Numbered from the stretch's first letter, positions 32,904 to 42,950 are shown. The stretch: DNA of 64,000 nt from Nitrospirae bacterium GWF2_44_13 (GCA_001805105.1 MHEE01000012.1:107127-171126); one strand, 5' to 3'. The notes: generated by a model not told the origin, from the sequence alone. A program made the numbers and translations.

Positions 32904-33593
32904 ATGAAAAACATGCATCAAGCTATATACAAATTACTGAAAGATAAGAAAAGAGGATATCTTCTGGATGCAGCCTGCGGCAAAGGAGAGCTTGGCGGAG
33001 CGCTTGAAAAGGCGGGGCATCAGGTCTTTTATATGGATAAATACGACAATCCTCATAGCGTACAGCGCTTTGTAAATGCTGACCTGAATGACTTTTTGCC
33101 GTACAAGAATGAACAATTTGACTTTGTGGTCTGCGCTGAATCACTGCAATATATAGAAAATCATGAGAAACTTTTCAGGGAATTCAGAAGGGTGTTAAAG
33201 ACAGGCGGAAGCCTTATAATCAGTTTTCCAAATGTGCTTACAGTATCTTCACGTCTGTATTTTTTGAGGCGGGGGTATTTCCAGCACTTCAAACCGTTCA
33301 GGACCAAGCAGAACAAAGAATGGGACCATTTCATCTACAATATCCCTTCATTTGTAGAGGTCTTTGAGCTTATAAGAAAGAACAGCTTTGAGTTAAGGAA
33401 CGTCATTGCTCTTGACATAAAACTTAAGAATTTATTGTTATATCCTTTCATAAGGGCTTTATATCTTCCGGGACTGATTTTTGATAAGAATAAAAATATG
33501 GGGAAAACAGAGATGACTAAACGTCTGGCTTCCAGAAAACTCCTAACAGGCAACCGGCTTGTAATAAGCTGTGTAAAGGCGAATAACTTATAA
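32904..33593 (+). CDS. class I SAM-dependent methyltransferase
   Basis: 229 residues. LDAACGKGELGGALEKAG is the SAM glycine motif, MDKYDNP the acidic loop, FDFVVCAESLQYIENHEKLF the motif IV region, and FRRVLKTGGSLIISFPN the motif VI strand, as in Methyltransf_11 enzymes. Substrate not shown; methylation of an LPS sugar is inferred from the position. It lies 22 bases after the first GT9 gene and one base before the GT4 gene. Confidence 0.85.
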   Translation: MKNMHQAIYKLLKDKKRGYLLDAACGKGELGGALEKAGHQVFYMDKYDNPHSVQRFVNADLNDFLPYKNEQFDFVVCAESLQYIENHEKLFREFRRVLKTGGSLIISFPNVLTVSSRLYFLRRGYFQHFKPFRTKQNKEWDHFIYNIPSFVEVFELIRKNSFELRNVIALDIKLKNLLLYPFIRALYLPGLIFDKNKNMGKTEMTKRLASRKLLTGNRLVISCVKANNL

Positions 33594-33594
33594 C

Positions 33595-34701
33595 ATGATA
33601 TTTACCATACTTCATACAGAGTCATCAACAGGATGGGGAGGACAGGAAAACAGGACGCTTCAGGAGTGCATAGGCCTGAAAAAAAGAGGAGCAAGAGTAA
33701 TCATTCTGTGCCAGCCTGACAGCAGATTGAATAAACGCGCATCGGCAGAGGGCATTGAAGTGAGAACATGCAGAATGAAGAAAAGTTATGACATCTTAGC
33801 GATAAGCCATATACTTAAACTGATAAGAAGCGAAAATATTGACATAATAAGCACTCACAGCGGAAGGGACAGCCTCCTTGCAGGTATAGCAGGAAAGCTT
33901 TCAAGAAAAAAACCAATAATAGTCAGAACAAGGCATCTGGCACTTCCCATAACATCAAAGTTTACATACAGCCTGCTGGCACATAAAGTAGTCACCGTGA
34001 GTGAATATGTAAAGCAGTATTTGATAGAAAAAAACATTGCATCAGGGAAGGTAACAGCCATACCGACAGGCATAGATACAGATAAATTTAACCCTGAGAA
34101 AGTTAATGACCACTTGAGGCAGGAACTGGGATTGCAAAAAGATATCCCTCTTATAGGTACAATAGCGATTTTAAGGAAAAAAAAAGGGCATCATATCATC
34201 CTTGATGCCATGCCGTTAGTGCTCAAAGAAATACCGGATGCTGTTTTTGTATTTGCAGGGGATGGCCCGCAAAGGGATAATATTTTAAATAAGATAAAGG
34301 CCTCGGGGTTATCCGAAAAAGTCTTCATGCTCGGATTGAGAAAGGACATTCCGGAGATATTGAAATCCATTGATGTCTTTGCACTGCCAACACTTCAGGA
34401 GGCACTCGGGACATCATTTATAGAAGCAATGGCAATGGGCAAGCCGGTGATAGGAGCAGATGTAGGCGGCGTCGGTGAAGTTATTAAAAATGCCGTAAAT
34501 GGTTATCTGGTAAAGCCGGACAATCCGCATGCGCTTGCAGAGGCAATTATAAAGATGCTGAAGGATAAAGTGGCAGCAAGATTAATGGGAATGGAAGGAA
34601 GAAAGATAGTGGAAAAGGATTATACAGTGGAAAAGATGTGTGAAAGGATGTATGCCCTTTATCTGTCTCTAACAAAGGAGAATACTCAATGTCCTCAATG
34701 A
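33595..34701 (+). CDS. glycosyltransferase family 4
   Basis: GT-B retaining transferase, 368 residues. N-terminal acceptor half: TESSTGWGGQENRTLQECIG and ISTHSGRDSLLAGIAG. The C-terminal half has the donor region FAGDGPQRDNILNKI, GLRKDIPEILKSIDVFALPT and the E-x7-E pattern GTSFIEAMAMGKPVIGADVGGVGEVI. Soluble or peripheral at the inner membrane. Overlaps the following deacetylase gene by 13 bases. Sugar specificity cannot be read. Confidence 0.9.
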   Translation: MIFTILHTESSTGWGGQENRTLQECIGLKKRGARVIILCQPDSRLNKRASAEGIEVRTCRMKKSYDILAISHILKLIRSENIDIISTHSGRDSLLAGIAGKLSRKKPIIVRTRHLALPITSKFTYSLLAHKVVTVSEYVKQYLIEKNIASGKVTAIPTGIDTDKFNPEKVNDHLRQELGLQKDIPLIGTIAILRKKKGHHIILDAMPLVLKEIPDAVFVFAGDGPQRDNILNKIKASGLSEKVFMLGLRKDIPEILKSIDVFALPTLQEALGTSFIEAMAMGKPVIGADVGGVGEVIKNAVNGYLVKPDNPHALAEAIIKMLKDKVAARLMGMEGRKIVEKDYTVEKMCERMYALYLSLTKENTQCPQ

Positions 34702-35483
34702 AACCACTTCCCGTTTTAATGTACCATCACATCAACCACCATAAAAGCGATATGGTCACTATAACTCCGGAGGCCTTCGAAGGCCAGATGGAGTACTTAT
34801 ACAGAGCAGGCTACAGGACATTAAAGATAGCTGAACTCATTGCTTACATAAACAACGGACTGACTTTAACTCGGAAGGCTGTAGTTGTTACCTTTGACGA
34901 CGGCTGGCTTGATAATTATATGTATGCCTTTCCCATCCTCAAAAAATACAAAATCAACGCAACTGTCTTCTTAATTACAAACAGAGTGGAAAACGCATCT
35001 AAAAATGCTGCTAAAATTCCATCCCTCATCCCAACTCATGAGGAATCAAAATTGCTAATAGAAAAAGGAGAAGCGCATAAGGTTGCGCTAAACTGGAAGC
35101 TTATTAAGGAAATGTCAGACAGCGGCATGATTGAGTTTTATTCGCATACAAAAAGCCATGCTAAATGCAATAGCCTCACAGAGAAAGAACTCATGGAAGA
35201 ACTGAAAGAATCTCGGGAAATTATTGAAAAAAGGCTTGGCAGCCCATGTCCATACTTCTGCTGGCCTTACGGCAAATATAATGACCTCGCCGTAAATGTT
35301 GCAAAAAAAACCGAATATAAAGCTTTATTTACCACAAATCACGGGGTCGTTGAAACAGGTTCTGACCCCTTTGCAATAAACAGGATAATAGTAAAGGACA
35401 GCATTGTCTGGTTTAAGAAAAGAATGGTAGTATATACAAACACAATCCTTTCAAAATTATACCTCAAAATAAAGAAAAAATGA
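34689..35483 (+). CDS. polysaccharide deacetylase family protein (CE4)
   Basis: NodB-type metal-dependent deacetylase, 264 residues. Metal Asp pair in VVVTFDDGWLDNYMYAF, His ligands in FYSHTKSHAKC, and CPYFCWPYGKYNDLAV near the end. No signal peptide is visible, so it may act on cytoplasmic lipid-linked sugars, like ArnD-type deformylases, or be a modification enzyme of LPS core. ATG at 34689 has AAGGAG eight bases before. It overlaps its neighbours on both sides. Confidence 0.87.
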   Translation: MSSMKPLPVLMYHHINHHKSDMVTITPEAFEGQMEYLYRAGYRTLKIAELIAYINNGLTLTRKAVVVTFDDGWLDNYMYAFPILKKYKINATVFLITNRVENASKNAAKIPSLIPTHEESKLLIEKGEAHKVALNWKLIKEMSDSGMIEFYSHTKSHAKCNSLTEKELMEELKESREIIEKRLGSPCPYFCWPYGKYNDLAVNVAKKTEYKALFTTNHGVVETGSDPFAINRIIVKDSIVWFKKRMVVYTNTILSKLYLKIKKK

Positions 35484-36601
35484 GAAACAATCCAATTGAT
35501 GTCCTGCTGTTTTTGCTGTTAAAGATCGTGAAATTCTTTGATGGAAGGCAGATGGATTTAAAATATTTTGCTCCCGAAGCGGTTAAAAACATTTTAGTTG
35601 TATCATCAACGGCAATAGGAGACACATTGCTTTCTACGCCTGCAATAAGATCTGTCCGCAAGAGATACCCTAAGGCAAGGATAGTTGCTCATTTTAATAT
35701 TAAAAACATGGGGCTTTTTGAAAATAACCCCCACATAGACGAGATAATGCCTTATCATGGCGGATATAAAAAAATTTTCAGGACCATTATGCAATTCCGC
35801 AAACATAAATTTGACCTTGCATTGATATTTCACGGCAACGAACCTCAGGCAACGCCGATGGCATATCTTTCAGGGGCAAGATTCATCATAAAAGTGCTAA
35901 ATACAAGCGAGTATAGATTTCTGCTGTCCAACAAAAACCAAGCACAGCAACAGGATAGTTCCATTCACGGAATAGAGCAGAGGCTCAAGACCGCAGAACT
36001 GGTTGGATGTAAAATCTCGGATAAGAGAATGGTTCTGCCTATTGCAAAAGAAGGAGAACCCGTTGTTGATAATTTTCTGAAAAAAAGCGGAATCACAGCC
36101 GCAGATACAATCATAGGCTTTCAGGCAGGCGCATCCACGCTCAGCAGAATGTGGTTTCCCGACAGATTCGCTGAGTTAGGCAAAATGCTTTTAGAGTCGT
36201 ATCCCGAATTAAAGATAATAATAACCGGCTCGCCTGAGGAATATGATCATTGCAGAAAGATTGCAGATGCCATTGGAGAAAAAGCCCTTGTATCAGCAGG
36301 CAAAATTCCTCTAAAATACATGCCGCCGCTGCTCAGGCGCTTCAGGGTTTTGGTCTCAGGGGACACGGGAATCATGCACATGTCAATAGCAGTAGGTACG
36401 CCTGTTATTGCTCTGTTTGCAGTAGCAGATGCAAAAAAATCAGGGCCTTATTATGATATGGAAAAACATATTGTAATACAAAAAGAAAGAACCTGCGAGC
36501 CGTGTGTGAGCAAAAAGTGCAAGCACCAAATCTGCATGGAAAATATAAGTATTGATGAGGTATTTGATGCTATTAAACAAACAGCATTCAAATCAACATA
36601 A
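35480..36601 (+). CDS. glycosyltransferase family 9 (heptosyltransferase)
   Basis: Second GT9 of the operon, 373 residues. NILVVSSTAIGDTLLSTPAI gives the N-terminal signature with conserved Asp of GDTLLSTP. GFQAGASTLSRMWFPDRFAE is the mid-protein ADP-heptose region and SGDTGIMHMSIAVGTPVIAL the donor site. A C-terminal Cys cluster (ERTCEPCVSKKCKHQICM) is shared with other GT9 enzymes of this operon. Start overlaps the deacetylase stop by four bases. Confidence 0.9.
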   Translation: MRNNPIDVLLFLLLKIVKFFDGRQMDLKYFAPEAVKNILVVSSTAIGDTLLSTPAIRSVRKRYPKARIVAHFNIKNMGLFENNPHIDEIMPYHGGYKKIFRTIMQFRKHKFDLALIFHGNEPQATPMAYLSGARFIIKVLNTSEYRFLLSNKNQAQQQDSSIHGIEQRLKTAELVGCKISDKRMVLPIAKEGEPVVDNFLKKSGITAADTIIGFQAGASTLSRMWFPDRFAELGKMLLESYPELKIIITGSPEEYDHCRKIADAIGEKALVSAGKIPLKYMPPLLRRFRVLVSGDTGIMHMSIAVGTPVIALFAVADAKKSGPYYDMEKHIVIQKERTCEPCVSKKCKHQICMENISIDEVFDAIKQTAFKST

Positions 36602-37667
36602 AACCCTGAGAAAAGTTTTGTTGGTTTATTCTTCAAAACCGCCCATTATGCAGTATCTTGCCTCTGCTTTTAGCCGCAAACAAATATCCACGGAAATGGT
36701 TTATGCAGATGCTAACCACTGGTTTGATCGTTATATAATACATACCGCCAATAAAATGCTTCATAATCTGCGTATACTTCCAAAGGATAAAAGTGTTTTT
36801 TCTAATCATCGTCTCTCTCACAAAAATTATAGAAGCTTCAATTTGGCGAAAACCCATAAACATTTCAATCCTGATCTGGTTCTGTTTATCAGGGGAATCG
36901 GTTTTCAGCATGACGTATTGAAGGAAATCAGAAAAAATACTCCTCTGTTTGGCTGGTGGATAGAAAAAGAAGAGCGCATAGAAGAAGCGCTCAGGGAAAC
37001 AAATCTATTTGATTGGTATTTCTTCATAAACTCATCATGTGTTGATATAGCGACGCAAAAGGGGATTTCAAATATCAGCCTGCTCCATCATTCAGTCGAT
37101 CCAGATATATTCTATCCGATGGATAACATTGATAAAGAGATAGACATCTGTTTTGTCGGCAACTGGTCACTCAAGAGACAACAGGTTATTGAAGCATTAT
37201 TCAATGTTACGGATAATGTTGTAATCTATGGCGGTAAATGGTTAAAGAAGAACCTCCTAAACCAACGAATAAGACAATGCATTAAAGGCAAATATATTGA
37301 CGGCGCTGCACTGGTAACGTTATACAATAAAAGCAGGATTGTACTGAATATTACAAACTGGGGATTTGGCGAAGGCAAAAAGCGAAGCGGTATGAATATG
37401 AGGATACTTGAGGTGCCCGCAACCGGCGCGTTCTTGCTTACGGATGGTTCACGAGATATAGAATCCGTTATAACACCGGACAAACATATTGCATTGTACA
37501 AAGACATAGAGGATTGCGTCAGACAGGCTAAATATTATCTTGATAATATCGCTGAAAGAGAAGCAATAGCCAGAGAAGGGTGTCTGCATGTCCGCGCTAA
37601 TTATACTTACAACGATGTAGTTAACCGCATCATAGCTGCATACAACAATTTAACTGTGGAGAAATAA
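36567..37667 (+). CDS. CgeB-like glycosyltransferase
   Basis: The frame is open from 36552, but ATG at 36567 has GAGG six bases before it and is the likely start. About 366 residues, GT1-like: NPDLVLFIRGIGFQHDVLKE, FGWWIEKEERIEEALRET, LLHHSVDPDIFYPM, DICFVGNWSLKRQQVIEALF, then MNMRILEVPATGAFLLTDGS, as in CgeB/DUF3880-type transferases of surface glycans. Overlaps the GT9 gene by 35 bases and touches the methyltransferase gene (ATG at 37667). Confidence 0.83.
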   Translation: MLLNKQHSNQHKTLRKVLLVYSSKPPIMQYLASAFSRKQISTEMVYADANHWFDRYIIHTANKMLHNLRILPKDKSVFSNHRLSHKNYRSFNLAKTHKHFNPDLVLFIRGIGFQHDVLKEIRKNTPLFGWWIEKEERIEEALRETNLFDWYFFINSSCVDIATQKGISNISLLHHSVDPDIFYPMDNIDKEIDICFVGNWSLKRQQVIEALFNVTDNVVIYGGKWLKKNLLNQRIRQCIKGKYIDGAALVTLYNKSRIVLNITNWGFGEGKKRSGMNMRILEVPATGAFLLTDGSRDIESVITPDKHIALYKDIEDCVRQAKYYLDNIAEREAIAREGCLHVRANYTYNDVVNRIIAAYNNLTVEK

Positions 37668-38299
37668 TGGCTAATGAAATTGATTGGAGTAAAATCCGCA
37701 AAGGCAGAGATGCTGCTTCTAAATCGCTGCCCAAGATAACAAAATTACCAATAGTAAAAAGCAATAGGCGAGTAATCAGCAGTATATTGAAAGATGGAGA
37801 TGTCATTCTTGATATCGGAGCTAACAATAGAAACCTTGAGAAATATCTCGGTTCCATACCTGTAAAAACTTCTTATTTAAGTTTTGATATAGATAAAAAT
37901 TTGCTGCATGACTATTACGACATTGCATCTATTGATCGCAAGTTTGATGTAATTGTTGCCTTAGATGTAATAGAACACATGACCCTCATTGATACAGTTG
38001 TATTGTTTGAAAGAATTCATGAATTGCTTAAACCGTCAGGATGCGTTGTAATAAGCACGCCAAACATGTGCCATCCCGTACGATTCTGGCGAGACTGCAC
38101 ACATATAACACCTTACAGGTATGATGAGTTAGCCGGCCTTTTGATTTCGGCAGGATTTCATGACATTAAAATATGCCGGATTAAGGACATGAAGGCTAAA
38201 GACAGGCTCAGATACTGGATATATAGTCCGTTGCTGAGACTTCTGGATATTGATTTTGCCCCCGGCATTGTTGCTATTGCAAAACCTACTATGATATGA
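37667..38299 (+). CDS. class I SAM-dependent methyltransferase
   Basis: 210 residues. DGDVILDIGANNRNLEKYLG (SAM motif; here with Asn-Asn instead of the usual Gly-x-Gly), LSFDIDKNLLHDYYDI, FDVIVALDVIEHMTLIDTVV and LLKPSGCVVISTPNM. Overlaps the upstream gene by one base and the GT4 gene by four. Probably methylates a sugar or phosphate group of the core; target unknown. Confidence 0.82.
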   Translation: MANEIDWSKIRKGRDAASKSLPKITKLPIVKSNRRVISSILKDGDVILDIGANNRNLEKYLGSIPVKTSYLSFDIDKNLLHDYYDIASIDRKFDVIVALDVIEHMTLIDTVVLFERIHELLKPSGCVVISTPNMCHPVRFWRDCTHITPYRYDELAGLLISAGFHDIKICRIKDMKAKDRLRYWIYSPLLRLLDIDFAPGIVAIAKPTMI

Positions 38300-39504
38300 A
38301 AAAAAAGATTCTCATCCTTGACACAGGCAAAGAATGGGGTGGAGGCACAAACAGCCTTCTCGAACTTCTCAAAAGAATTGACAAGAGCAGATACAGGTTC
38401 ACCTTGCTGTTCTACAACAATTACAAGAAGGGAACCGATTCAGACATAAAGACAGAGGCAGAAAAACTCGGCGTGGAATTTCTGATTTTAGAGCAAAAAA
38501 CGCAGCCTGTCATTGCCAAGACAGCCAAAGAACTTTTAAGGCTGCTATTTTTTTTCAGCAAACGCTTAAAAGGATATTCTGTATTTCTTATTGATTACCA
38601 TTTCAGAATTAAACAGAATGCAAAAAAAATTTCCGGAATTTTAAAAAATCATAAAATAGACCTGCTTTACATGAACAATCAACCGTCGTCAAATTTAGAG
38701 GGGATTATAGCCGCTAAAATAACAGGCATACCCGCACTTCAGCACAGCCGTATAGAGACTACGCTTAACTCCTTTGAAGTCAAGGCTGTTAACCTATGGC
38801 TTAAAAAAATGATATGCGTCTCTGAGGGGGTAAAAAATAGTTTTATCAGGCAGGGTGTTGATAAATCAAAGTGTGTGGTAGTTTATAATGGTATAGCCAT
38901 CGAAACAGTTCCGAAGGCATCACGTCAGGATATAAGAAAAACGTGGGGAATATCTGACAAAGACATTTTAATAGGGACTGTGGGCTCTCTTATTAAAAGA
39001 AAAAGAATCATGGATTTGATAGAGACTACCGCTATAGTTGCAAAGAGGAGTGAACATCCCATTAAATGCATGATTATCGGAAAAGGTCCCGAAAAAGAAA
39101 ACCTAATGACTAAAGTAAAAGAAAGAAACCTTGACAGCAGCATTCTCTTTACTGATTTCCAATCAGATGCAATCTCGCATATAAATGCATTAGATATCTT
39201 TGCGATGCCATCTGAGAAAGAGGGCATGCCAAGGGTTATTCTTGAAGCAATGTTACTGGGGAAACCTGTCATTGCCTCAGACATAACAGGCCCCTCCGAG
39301 CTTGTTGTTGATGGAGAAACCGGTTTTCTAGTGCCTGTGGGAAAAACAGAAGCAATTGCCGATGCAATCCTAAGGCTGATAGAAAACCCTGAGATGAGAA
39401 AAGGGATGGGGAAAAAGGCAATGAAACGGGTAATCAGAAACTTTCCTATTGAAAAATATATTAATGATGTAGACGATGTCTTTGCAGAGGTGTTGGGACA
39501 TTGA
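38296..39504 (+). CDS. glycosyltransferase family 4
   Basis: 402 residues. Opening KKKILILDTGKEWGGGTNSL is a GT4 N-terminal loop, VGSLIKRKRIMDLIETTAIV and MIIGKGPEKENLMTKVKERN form the donor domain, and SEKEGMPRVILEAMLLGKPV with IASDITGPSELV is the E-x7-E region. Overlaps preceding methyltransferase (ATGA) and following GT9 gene (four bases). Lipid-linked or LPS sugar acceptor is inferred. Confidence 0.9.
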   Translation: MKKKILILDTGKEWGGGTNSLLELLKRIDKSRYRFTLLFYNNYKKGTDSDIKTEAEKLGVEFLILEQKTQPVIAKTAKELLRLLFFFSKRLKGYSVFLIDYHFRIKQNAKKISGILKNHKIDLLYMNNQPSSNLEGIIAAKITGIPALQHSRIETTLNSFEVKAVNLWLKKMICVSEGVKNSFIRQGVDKSKCVVVYNGIAIETVPKASRQDIRKTWGISDKDILIGTVGSLIKRKRIMDLIETTAIVAKRSEHPIKCMIIGKGPEKENLMTKVKERNLDSSILFTDFQSDAISHINALDIFAMPSEKEGMPRVILEAMLLGKPVIASDITGPSELVVDGETGFLVPVGKTEAIADAILRLIENPEMRKGMGKKAMKRVIRNFPIEKYINDVDDVFAEVLGH

Positions 39505-40622
39505 TATATGTGATTTTAACCTATCTTTTTTCACCGCTGATTTATCTTCTTACTGCGATAAAAAGAAAAAAAACAGTCTCAAGGATTCTGATAATTCAGA
39601 CAGCTAAGATAGGTGATTTAATATGTTCAACGCCGGTTTTTAGAGAGGTAAAAAAGAAATATCCTGATGCGCATATTACTGTTATAGCAAATCCCATTAC
39701 AAGGGAACTGCTGGAATATAATTCAAACATTGATGAAATCATAACTGTAAATCAGGCAGGCTATAAAGGATTTTCAGGAAAGCTGAGATTGTCCGATCTG
39801 ATACGCAGAGGAAAGTATGATGCAGGGATTTGTCTTAATCCTAACATCCCATTTGCAATTGCCTTGTTCTGGGGTCTTGTTCCAATCAGGCTTTCTGTAA
39901 TGCCGGACTTCTCAGGGTTCACATTTAAACTCGCTTCTGTATTTTTCACACATCTTGAAAAATACAGAAGAGGAAGAATGGTTATAGAAACTTATATGCA
40001 TATGTTGAAAGCCATTGGGATTTCAAGCAATGACATTTCAAAAGAAGTCTACAAATCAGAAGATGCAGATGCAAAAGCTGAACAAATGATAGGAAAGATT
40101 GATAAACCCCTTATAGGAATTGCAGTCAGCAGTGGGAATAAACTTAAAGAACTGGGAGTAGATAAAATTGCCGACATTATTACTATGATACTTAATAATA
40201 TGAATGTTTACATAGTGCTTGTCGGTTCCGAACACGAAATAAAGGCTGCAGACGCAGTTTTACAAACAGCCGGCAAGAAAGACAGAATTATAAATGCCGC
40301 GGGCAAATTACGTCTCAAGAAACTTCCAGCGCTTCTTGAACGGCTGTCGCTTTTTATAGGGGTGGACACAGGGATAACATACATGGCTGATGCGCTCTTT
40401 ATACCTCTTATTGACATCGCTGGACCGTCAGACATGAAAGACCAGAGACCCACAGGAAAGAATGCCTTAATAATACAAAAATCAGACTTACCCTGTATCC
40501 CCTGTTCTCATACCTTTAAGAGTCCTTATTATTGTAAGATAAATACCAGAGGATGCATAGAATCAGTGTCGCCGGAAGAAATATACCATGCCGCTAAAAA
40601 ATTATTATCAGAACATAATTAG
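39501..40622 (+). CDS. glycosyltransferase family 9 (heptosyltransferase), divergent donor site
   Basis: Third GT9. A hydrophobic N-terminus (MIYVILTYLFSPLIYLLTAI) precedes the signature RILIIQTAKIGDLICSTPVF, suggesting membrane association. The donor loop reads GVDTGITYMADALFIPLIDI, where relatives have D-(T/S)-G-x-x-H-x-A; the usual His is replaced by Tyr-Met. Activity may differ. C-terminal Cys motif DLPCIPCSHTFKSPYYCKI. 373 residues, overlapping the ligase gene start by 35 bases. Confidence 0.86.
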   Translation: MIYVILTYLFSPLIYLLTAIKRKKTVSRILIIQTAKIGDLICSTPVFREVKKKYPDAHITVIANPITRELLEYNSNIDEIITVNQAGYKGFSGKLRLSDLIRRGKYDAGICLNPNIPFAIALFWGLVPIRLSVMPDFSGFTFKLASVFFTHLEKYRRGRMVIETYMHMLKAIGISSNDISKEVYKSEDADAKAEQMIGKIDKPLIGIAVSSGNKLKELGVDKIADIITMILNNMNVYIVLVGSEHEIKAADAVLQTAGKKDRIINAAGKLRLKKLPALLERLSLFIGVDTGITYMADALFIPLIDIAGPSDMKDQRPTGKNALIIQKSDLPCIPCSHTFKSPYYCKINTRGCIESVSPEEIYHAAKKLLSEHN

Positions 40623-41913
40623 CAATCTCAACACATCAACATCTTTAAGATTCTTCCTGTATATGCTGATATTTTTTCAGCCATTCAATCGCTTTAATTC
40701 TTTCAGAGAGATAGCTTTTTACGGATTGCTGCTACTTTTTATAATGAAGATATTCAAAAACAGAGCAATACACATAGACTTCAGAGATAAAACAATAGTT
40801 GCCATTTCTCTCTTGGTCGGCTGGTCGATATTAGCGTCAATTTTAGGCCCATATCCCTTGGATAGCTTAAATGCGTTACGGAAAAATTTATTTGTTCAAA
40901 TGCTAATATTCTTAGTAATCATTACAGAGTTTAAAAGCTATAATGAGCTTAGAACACTGTTCCGAATTGTAGCTGTGAGTTTTGCAATTGTTACGCTAGC
41001 TTCTATAGCAGAAAACTTTTTAGACTTAATAAATCTTAATATGGATCTTAATGCATTACAATCTAAAAGAACCCATAAAATGTTTATAGCCGGATATGCA
41101 AGTAAGGCCTCTTTTTACCTTCCTTTTATCGCAGTATGGCTTACATCGCTAAAAAAAGTGCCGCGGGAAAAGTGGATAGGACTAACTGCTATATTATTAG
41201 GACTTCTTACGGTCTTCGCATACAATGTGCGTGCAGCAATACTTATTATTCCTTTAGCCATTCTCCTAATCATTTTTCTTTCTAAAAAGTTTAAACTGTT
41301 TGTTATAGCCGTTATTATATTCGCATTTTTTTATGCATCAATATTTTCCCCGGTAAAATCTGACACATTATCACAATCAAAATATCAGTCTTTATCTGAT
41401 TTAGAGACATTCTCTAAAAATGAACGCTGGCTGCTTTGGGAGGGGACACTACACATTATCAAAAAAAGGCCTATCACAGGTTACGGCTACGGCTGGAAAA
41501 AAATGGCTTTTGTGATAGACGACCTGAAACTTATGGAATACTGGAGAAAAGATTTCCCTGATATCTACGGCTTTATGTTTAAACCAGATAAAAACAGATA
41601 CGGCAGCATAAACCCACACAATCTACTGCTCCAGATAGTCTTTGAAATCGGCTTAATAGGTCTTATTCTCTTCCTATGGCTGTGGACAACCGTTATTTTA
41701 AAAATCTTGAAAACTGTTTCGGTAAAAGAACAGTCGGATGGCAAAACTTTCGTCCTCTGCAGTCTTGGAGTTATTGTGTCCTACGCCCTGATTAACATAC
41801 CAAATGGTTACTGGCAAGAAGCATACGGCAATATGATTTTTATGTTTATAGCTTCAATCTTTGTAATCCACAAACAGTACGCCCAGCGCATAGAAGATAA
41901 AAGAGATGCATAA
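40588..41913 (+). CDS. O-antigen ligase / polymerase family membrane protein
   Basis: 441 residues with about ten to twelve hydrophobic helices (FFLYMLIFFQPF, AIVTLASIAENFL, WIGLTAILLGLLTVFAY, LFVIAVIIFAFFYASIFS, GLIGLILFLWLWTTVIL). A large periplasmic loop (about 270-345) has the Wzy_C-type GYGYGWKKM and NPHNLLLQIVFEIG. In WaaL this loop holds the catalytic His/Arg. Either WaaL (O-antigen to lipid A-core) or Wzy. Its place in the core operon favours WaaL. Confidence 0.86.
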   Translation: MPLKNYYQNIISNLNTSTSLRFFLYMLIFFQPFNRFNSFREIAFYGLLLLFIMKIFKNRAIHIDFRDKTIVAISLLVGWSILASILGPYPLDSLNALRKNLFVQMLIFLVIITEFKSYNELRTLFRIVAVSFAIVTLASIAENFLDLINLNMDLNALQSKRTHKMFIAGYASKASFYLPFIAVWLTSLKKVPREKWIGLTAILLGLLTVFAYNVRAAILIIPLAILLIIFLSKKFKLFVIAVIIFAFFYASIFSPVKSDTLSQSKYQSLSDLETFSKNERWLLWEGTLHIIKKRPITGYGYGWKKMAFVIDDLKLMEYWRKDFPDIYGFMFKPDKNRYGSINPHNLLLQIVFEIGLIGLILFLWLWTTVILKILKTVSVKEQSDGKTFVLCSLGVIVSYALINIPNGYWQEAYGNMIFMFIASIFVIHKQYAQRIEDKRDA

Positions 41914-42946
41914 TTTAAAATCCGGCTATTCAAAAATCCTCTTTATACGCCGCGACAATATAGGAGACCTTGTATGCACAACTCCGTCTATCCGCGCTGT
42001 CAGAGAAAAATATCCTGATGCAAAAATAGGTATTCTGGTAAATACTTATAATGCGGACACTGTAAGCAACAATCCTGATATAGACGAAGTCTACATATAT
42101 GAAAAAGCAAAACACGCCACTGATAAAAATAAATTGTCTGTCTGGCGGAGCAATCTCAAGGTGCTGTTGAAAATAAGAAAAGAGAAATATGATGTCGCAA
42201 TCGGGTGCGGCTCGTATTCTCCACGGCTCGCAAGATATACGCTGCTTACCGGAGCAAAAACAAGAATCGGATACCTTAAAAAAGGCATGGAAAAATCAAA
42301 ACTCTACAATATGCCTCTTTACGAACCCGAGAAAAAACTCCATGAAGTTGAAAAAACCTATAATCTGCTGGCTCCCCTCGGCATAAACGGCGAGCCTTCC
42401 GGATTAAGGATGCTCCCCGATAATGTAGAAGTGAATAAAGTTAAAGAGTTTTTAAACTCAGCAGGCTTTTTGAAAGAAAATCCTCTCATAGCATTTCATA
42501 TAAGCAGCAGGCGTCCTGAGAACAGATGGCCTGCTCAGAGATTCATTGAACTTGCAAATCTTATATCTGCAAATTATGCCTCAAATATACTGCTTCTATG
42601 GTCGCCCGGCAGTGAAAAAAATGTATACCATCCTGGAGATGATGAAAAGGCAGAGATTATTATAAAAGCATTAAACCCAACACCTGCTGCGTATAAAACC
42701 ACCAGCCTCCGCGAGCTTATTGCTGCCCTGAGCGTAAGCAGTCTTGTTGTCTGCTGCGACGGAGGAGCAATGCACATTGCAGCCGCTTTGGGAAAACCTA
42801 TTGTGACGATATGGGGGTCAACCAGTCCTGATAGTTGGGCGCCATGGGGCACAAGACATATTATTCTGAAAAAAAACAGAAATGCCGCTGACATTTCTGT
42901 CGAAGACGCCTTTACTGCCGTAAGCAAACTTCTAAAGCAACAATAA
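41906..42946 (+). CDS. glycosyltransferase family 9 (heptosyltransferase)
   Basis: Fourth GT9 and last gene of the operon. YSKILFIRRDNIGDLVCTTP (N-terminal signature), FHISSRRPENRWPAQRFIEL (central), and CCDGGAMHIAAALGKPIVTI with WGSTSPDSWAPWG (donor site). 346 residues, the canonical length, so it serves as an internal control that the first GT9 is longer. Overlaps the ligase gene by eight bases. It ends four bases before a convergent DUF1284 gene. Confidence 0.91.
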   Translation: MHNLKSGYSKILFIRRDNIGDLVCTTPSIRAVREKYPDAKIGILVNTYNADTVSNNPDIDEVYIYEKAKHATDKNKLSVWRSNLKVLLKIRKEKYDVAIGCGSYSPRLARYTLLTGAKTRIGYLKKGMEKSKLYNMPLYEPEKKLHEVEKTYNLLAPLGINGEPSGLRMLPDNVEVNKVKEFLNSAGFLKENPLIAFHISSRRPENRWPAQRFIELANLISANYASNILLLWSPGSEKNVYHPGDDEKAEIIIKALNPTPAAYKTTSLRELIAALSVSSLVVCCDGGAMHIAAALGKPIVTIWGSTSPDSWAPWGTRHIILKKNRNAADISVEDAFTAVSKLLKQQ

Positions 42947-42950
42947 AAAT

